64,000 nt of DNA, taken from positions 56,573,205-56,637,204 of the forward strand of contig NC_081846.1 in assembly GCF_963259705.1 (NCBI RefSeq). Reading direction: 5' to 3'. This document shows positions 54,801 to 60,500 of this stretch, piece after piece. Source of the DNA: Myotis daubentonii (lineage: Eukaryota; Chordata; Mammalia; Chiroptera; Vespertilionidae). Under the pieces are notes generated by a model. That model was given only the letters and a program-made list of their open reading frames with translations. It was not told the DNA's origin and ran no database searches. Position numbers and translations under genes: made by a program. Positions within the stretch are counted from its first letter, which is position 1. Every line of letters starts with the position of its first letter.

Positions 54801-57558
54801 CAGAGTGCTAAACTCAGTGTTATATGAAAACTATAAGATTTTTGTGAATAAAATTTAATAAGTTAACTGGAGAAGAGACTTAGTAAAACATTTTAATTAT
54901 TTCAGCTAGTGACAGGGGTTACTGATTCTTTGATATGGTATCAAGAAGGTGTTAGTTTTATGGTTTGCTTTATTATTTTTTTAATACATTTTCTTGATTT
55001 TAGAGAGGAAAGGAGAGTGGGAGAGAGAAACATCAATGATGAGAGAGAATCACTGATTGGCTGCCTCCTGCACACCCCCCACTGGGGATCAAGCCCGCAA
55101 CTCAGGCATGTGCCCTTGGTCGGAATTGAACCCGGGACCCCTTACTCTGCAGGCCGACGCTCTATCCATTGAGCAAAACTGGCTAGGGCATGGTTTGCTT
55201 TATTATTTTAGTCATTTAAAATATCTCAACCATACTTTTAGCCACCAAAAAGGAACTAAATATTTTTTTAAATTTTATTCTTCAATTACAGATTGCATTC
55301 AACACTATTTTGTATTAGTTTCAGGTGTACAGCACAACAGTTAGAGAATCATATAGTTTACAAAGTGTTCCCTAGAACCAAATATTTTTAATTGCTTGAT
55401 TAAGAGCAATTTTTTAAAAAGTGCTGCTAGAAGAGATCATGAAATTCTCAAAGAAATTGGTATGAACTACAAAGAAATGTTTCTGGCCAAATTTATTGCA
55501 AAAATACAGCCAACTTTAAATTATGGCTAGATTAAATATTGACTCTGCATTCTAAGACTTCTTAACAGTATGGATAAAAGATGAAATAATTTTTTAAAAG
55601 AGGGTAAACACTATTCTGGAAAATCAAAACAAAACCCATACATTACCAGTGATTTTGCATATCACTTTTCTCTTATATATTATATTTATTATAATACTCA
55701 ACTCAAAATTCCATCTTATTTTCCTGTTTCTAAATTGGGTTGGTGTGTTCATTGTTACATCAATGCACTGCCTGCATTTTCAGTTAGCTTGCATAAGGCC
55801 ACATTGAGATTTTCTTTCCTGTAATTTGAGAGTTTGAATGACCTTACCAATTGTGTTGTTTACCTTATTTTATAGATGAGGAAAACAGGGCCTTGTACAT
55901 ATTTTTGTATAAAGTCCCATAGCTAGTTACTGACAGAGTCCTAACTGAAATTTTACATGCTTTGATTCCAAATATAATCTATTTAATATTTTTTTATTGT
56001 TTTCCTCAAAACAGACATCTTTTCTTTTTCTTCCTTAGCCTTCACCACTTCTTGGTTCATACCTCAGAACACAAGTTTGTGGAATTCTCTTTTTATAGCA
56101 AATGCATTTTTTTTCTTTATCCAGAAAAAAAAAATCAATTTCTAGTAGATTTGATCTTACACAGGACTTTTTTTCTATTGGGTAATTCATGAGCTATTTT
56201 TTATGTCTTGGCCTAGCTTTCTAATTACCTTTTCAAACTTTCTTATTAATAAGCTTTATATTTTTATTTCTATTCATCCTTGTTCTTAATTATATTGTGC
56301 TTTAAAAGATAGTACTTTTGGCCTGGCTGATGGGGCTCAGTGGTTGAGCGTTGACCTATGAACCAGGAGGTCACAGTTTGGTTCCAGGTTGGGGCACATG
56401 CCTGGGTTGCAGGCTTGATCCCTGTGGAGGGCATGCAGGAGGCAGCCCATCAGTGATCCTCATCACTGGTGTTTTTCTCCCCCTCTCCCTCCCTCTCTGA
56501 AATCAATAACTAACGAACTAACTAACTAAATAAATAAATAAAAAGATAGTCTTTTTGTATCTTTAAACAAGTGACTGAGTAATCTAGATTAAAGGAACAC
56601 TGCTGATAAGTTCTGTAGTAAAGGTGGGTTACCCTGAAATCAGTGTCTTCACGTTTTAAGATTTCTTAGGATCGATTTTTCAGCCTTATTATTAAGAGAA
56701 CAAATTTGTAGATCTCTTTTGAAAATAATAAAATTATTAACTTCCTACCTCATTTACTTTTTTTTTTTTTATTAAAGGCAAGTGGTCAAACTCTAAAATT
56801 CAAAAAACTTCAAGTCAAAGGAAAAAAGACTAGTGATTCAAAGAAAGTAAAGAAAGGACCTTTGACAGGAGATACTGAAGATGAAGATTCTGCATCTGCA
56901 AGCAGTTCACTGAAAAGAGGAAACAAAGACCTGAAAAAGAGGAAAATGGAGGAGAGCACTTCCGTGAACTTGTCAAAGCAAGAAAGCTTTGCTTCTTCTA
57001 TTAAGAAACCTAAACAAGATGATTCCAAGGACCTAGCTCTTTGCAGGTATTATTTCAGTTGCTATGCACTACATATTCATGATATCTCATTTTATTTGTT
57101 TAGTGACCTTCTCACAATTTGTATAAATAGGAAAATATAAAAGTCTATAGTACAAGTAAATGTATTCTTTTACCTCTTTTAATAAATTAATTTGCATTGG
57201 TTTTCTTGAAAGATTACAAAAGTTACATTTTTAATAAAAATAGATAATTCTACAGCATAGATATTGATTTCAAACATTGTTCTCTTTAGTATGATCCTCA
57301 CTGAAATGGAAACTCATGAGGATGCATGGCCTTTTCTACTTCCTGTAAACTTGAAACTTGTTCCTGGTTATAAGAAAGTTATTAAGAAGCCTATGGATTT
57401 TTCCACAATTAGAGAGAAATTAAGTAGTGGACAGTAAGTAAACCATTACAGTTCAATATTTATTGAATGCTTGATATGTGCTAGATAATTTTCTAGGTAA
57501 TTTTCTACTGAGCCAAAAATACATTAACTTACAGCAAAGACAGAAGCCCTGACTTTGG

Positions 57559-57596
<38 letters not shown>

Positions 57597-60500
57597 GGTG
57601 GTATTGTTTGGTTAGAGTGATATGGTATGGATGACAAGTCAATCACAATTATTTAAATAATTAAAAAGCTACTTTTGACATTGGAAGGGCACTGAACTCC
57701 ACCTGGGAGGAGAAGTAAAGTATGGAGGAAGCCTCCCATAGTAAGTTAGTAATGTGTGAGCTAGAGCTTCTTTTGGGCATCAGTGGAGTGTTGACATCAT
57801 CTCATGTGGATTTAATAAAAATTGATCCTGTAATGTTGTCAGATTATTACGTGTAGGGAAAGGAGATCATTGGAAAATCTAAGTATTAAAACTTAATTAT
57901 GATTTGTTGGAGGATTCCAAAAACATGTAGAACAAAACTATTATTTGTTCCTTTCTACCATATTCTCTTTGTGACCCTGTATGAAGAGTAACTTGCTGGC
58001 CACAGTTCATGATCTTAGACCACCTCAGGCTCCTGCCAGAGTAGCAACTATTAATGGAATTTAACTAGCTCTTGATGCTGGCCCATCTTGGAGCCACAAG
58101 AATGAGGCTGTTCACTTGACAGAATAAGCCCACACACAGGCAACCACATGTGCATGGCCAGCGTCTATGAGCAGTATTTTCTTACCCCTTCGTTGCTCCC
58201 TTTCTTCCCATACCCCGGTTTAGCTGAATATAGCTCATGCCCATCACTTCTGGCAAAGTCACAGAAAATATGGAGAAAGAAGGAACTTTACATTGAAAGA
58301 ATAACTACAAATTGTAGTGTAATTATCATTGTTGTTATGATCCTCATTATTATATAGTACTAGAGGCCTGGTGCACGAAATTCGTACACTGGGGGGGGGG
58401 GTGTCCTCTAAAAATTTGAGAGTTTGAATTGGAGCCCAGCCTGCACCCGCTCCAATCTGGGACCCCTCGGGGATATCCGACTGCCAGTTTAGGCCCTGTG
58501 GGATTGGGCCTAAACAGGCAGTTGGACATCCCTTTCACAATCTGGGACTGCTGGCTCCCAACTGCTCGCCTGCCTGCCTTCCTGCCTGCCTGATTGCCCC
58601 TAACCGCTTCTGCCTGCCAGCCTGATCACCCCCTAACCCAGCCTTGGGCAAACTACGGCCCGCGGGCCGGATCCGGCCCATTTGAAATGAATAAAACTAA
58701 AAAAAAAAAGACCGTACCCTTTTATGTAATGATGTTTACTTTGAATTTATATTAGTTCACACAAACACTCCATCCATGCTTTTGTTCCGGCCCTCTGGTC
58801 CAGTTTAAGAACCCATTGTGGCCCTTGAGTCAAAAAGTTTGCCCACCCCTGCCCTAACCACTCCCCTGCCAGCCTGATCGACACCTAACTGTTCCCCTGC
58901 CGGCCCTATTGCCCCCAACTGCCCTCCCCTGCCGGCCCTATTGCCCACAATTGCCCTCCCCTGCAGGCCTGATTGCCCCCAACTGCCCTCCTTCCCTTGC
59001 TAGCCTGACCACCCACAACTGCCCTCCCCTGCCAGCCATCTTGTGGTGGCCATCTTGTGATGACATGGGGGTGGCCATCTTGTGAACACATAGGGGTGGC
59101 CATCATGTACAAGGGTGTGATGGTCAATTTGCATATTACCTCTTTATTATATAGGATATTATTTAGTTCTTCCTGGCATTTCTTTGGTGAAAATCACCAT
59201 GCTCCATAATTTACATTCAATTTAGAAGAGTTGAGTAGAACTTAACAGGTAATGAGTGTCCCTCTCATATAAAATGATTTACTAGATTGACCAAATGACT
59301 ACTTTATTTCTTTGAAGATTGAAATGTCAGTCTTTCAAAAGATTGTGGTTGTTTTTTTAATTATAGAAAGTACCTGCCCAGAAAACATTATAAAATCAGA
59401 AAACATTTATAATCTTTAAACTATTGGCTGTAATGTGAACCAAACAGCAAAATGTATAGATATGGACTAGTTCTCTTGCTTTTTCTGTCTGTACAAATAA
59501 TTGGGTGTTTATGGGGTAGTACAATGGACTTTAAAATCCCCATGCCAGGACAAGATGTACACAGAGAGACTTGACCATGTTTACAGTAACTCATGACTCT
59601 AACTTCCATGATTCTTTGAATTCCTGGAGAAGATGAACCTCAACCTCCAAACCCCCAAAACAAACAGACCTTTGCATTAAGACAAAGTTACCAAAAGAGC
59701 TATATAATCAAAGTTCCCTTTTGAGAGTGAATCCTGGTGAATGGAAGAGATCACACGGAGACAGGCAGAGAAACAGTCTGTTCCAATCCTGTTTGTGATG
59801 CCAGCTGTGTGAGAGGCAAGATTCAGTGGATTCAGTCTCCTCGAGCGTGAATTGTTCAGTTAAACCCAACCCAATGAGTTGGAACCAAAACCCACAAACA
59901 GTATTTCATATTTTTAAACTAGAAGTGGATAGAACAGTGAGAGTTCCTGGAAGGGCCTACTTTAATGAAAACTGCTGGGTTTCATCAGTGCCCATTCTTC
60001 TATAAAAGAAGGGCATAGAGTGGGGTTGCTTTATCTCACCCCAAACATTGCCTAGAATTCTCTCCGGGATTCCAGTCTCCTTAACATTAATCATTAACCT
60101 TTCCTATGGTAAGGAACAGCCTACAGCTTTAAACTGTTGTATATGAATTATACACATGTTACATGATTCCATTTATGAGAAATTTCCAGAGCACAGATGG
60201 GTGCTTGCCTGGAGGTGGGAATAGGGAGGAATGGGGAGAGACTGCTTAATGGACAATGTGCTTTGGAACTAGATAGAGGTGGTGATAGGACAGTGTTGTG
60301 AATGTACTAAATGCCACTGAATTGTGTACCTTAAAGTAGTTAATTTTGTGTTATGTGAATTTCAACTCAATAAAAAAATAATTTCAAGAAGAACAGGAAA
60401 TGGATAAGGTTATAAATAAGGCCTGAATTAACTCTGTGAGCTCATTACAAAAAAAGAATTCTATTTCTTTTATTATCGCACATAAAAAAAGAAGGAGGGA

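Noticed and set aside
59690..60060. A solo LTR with TATA-like TATAAAAG
   Set aside because: I found no TG...CA ends or flanking duplication, and no family I could recognise.
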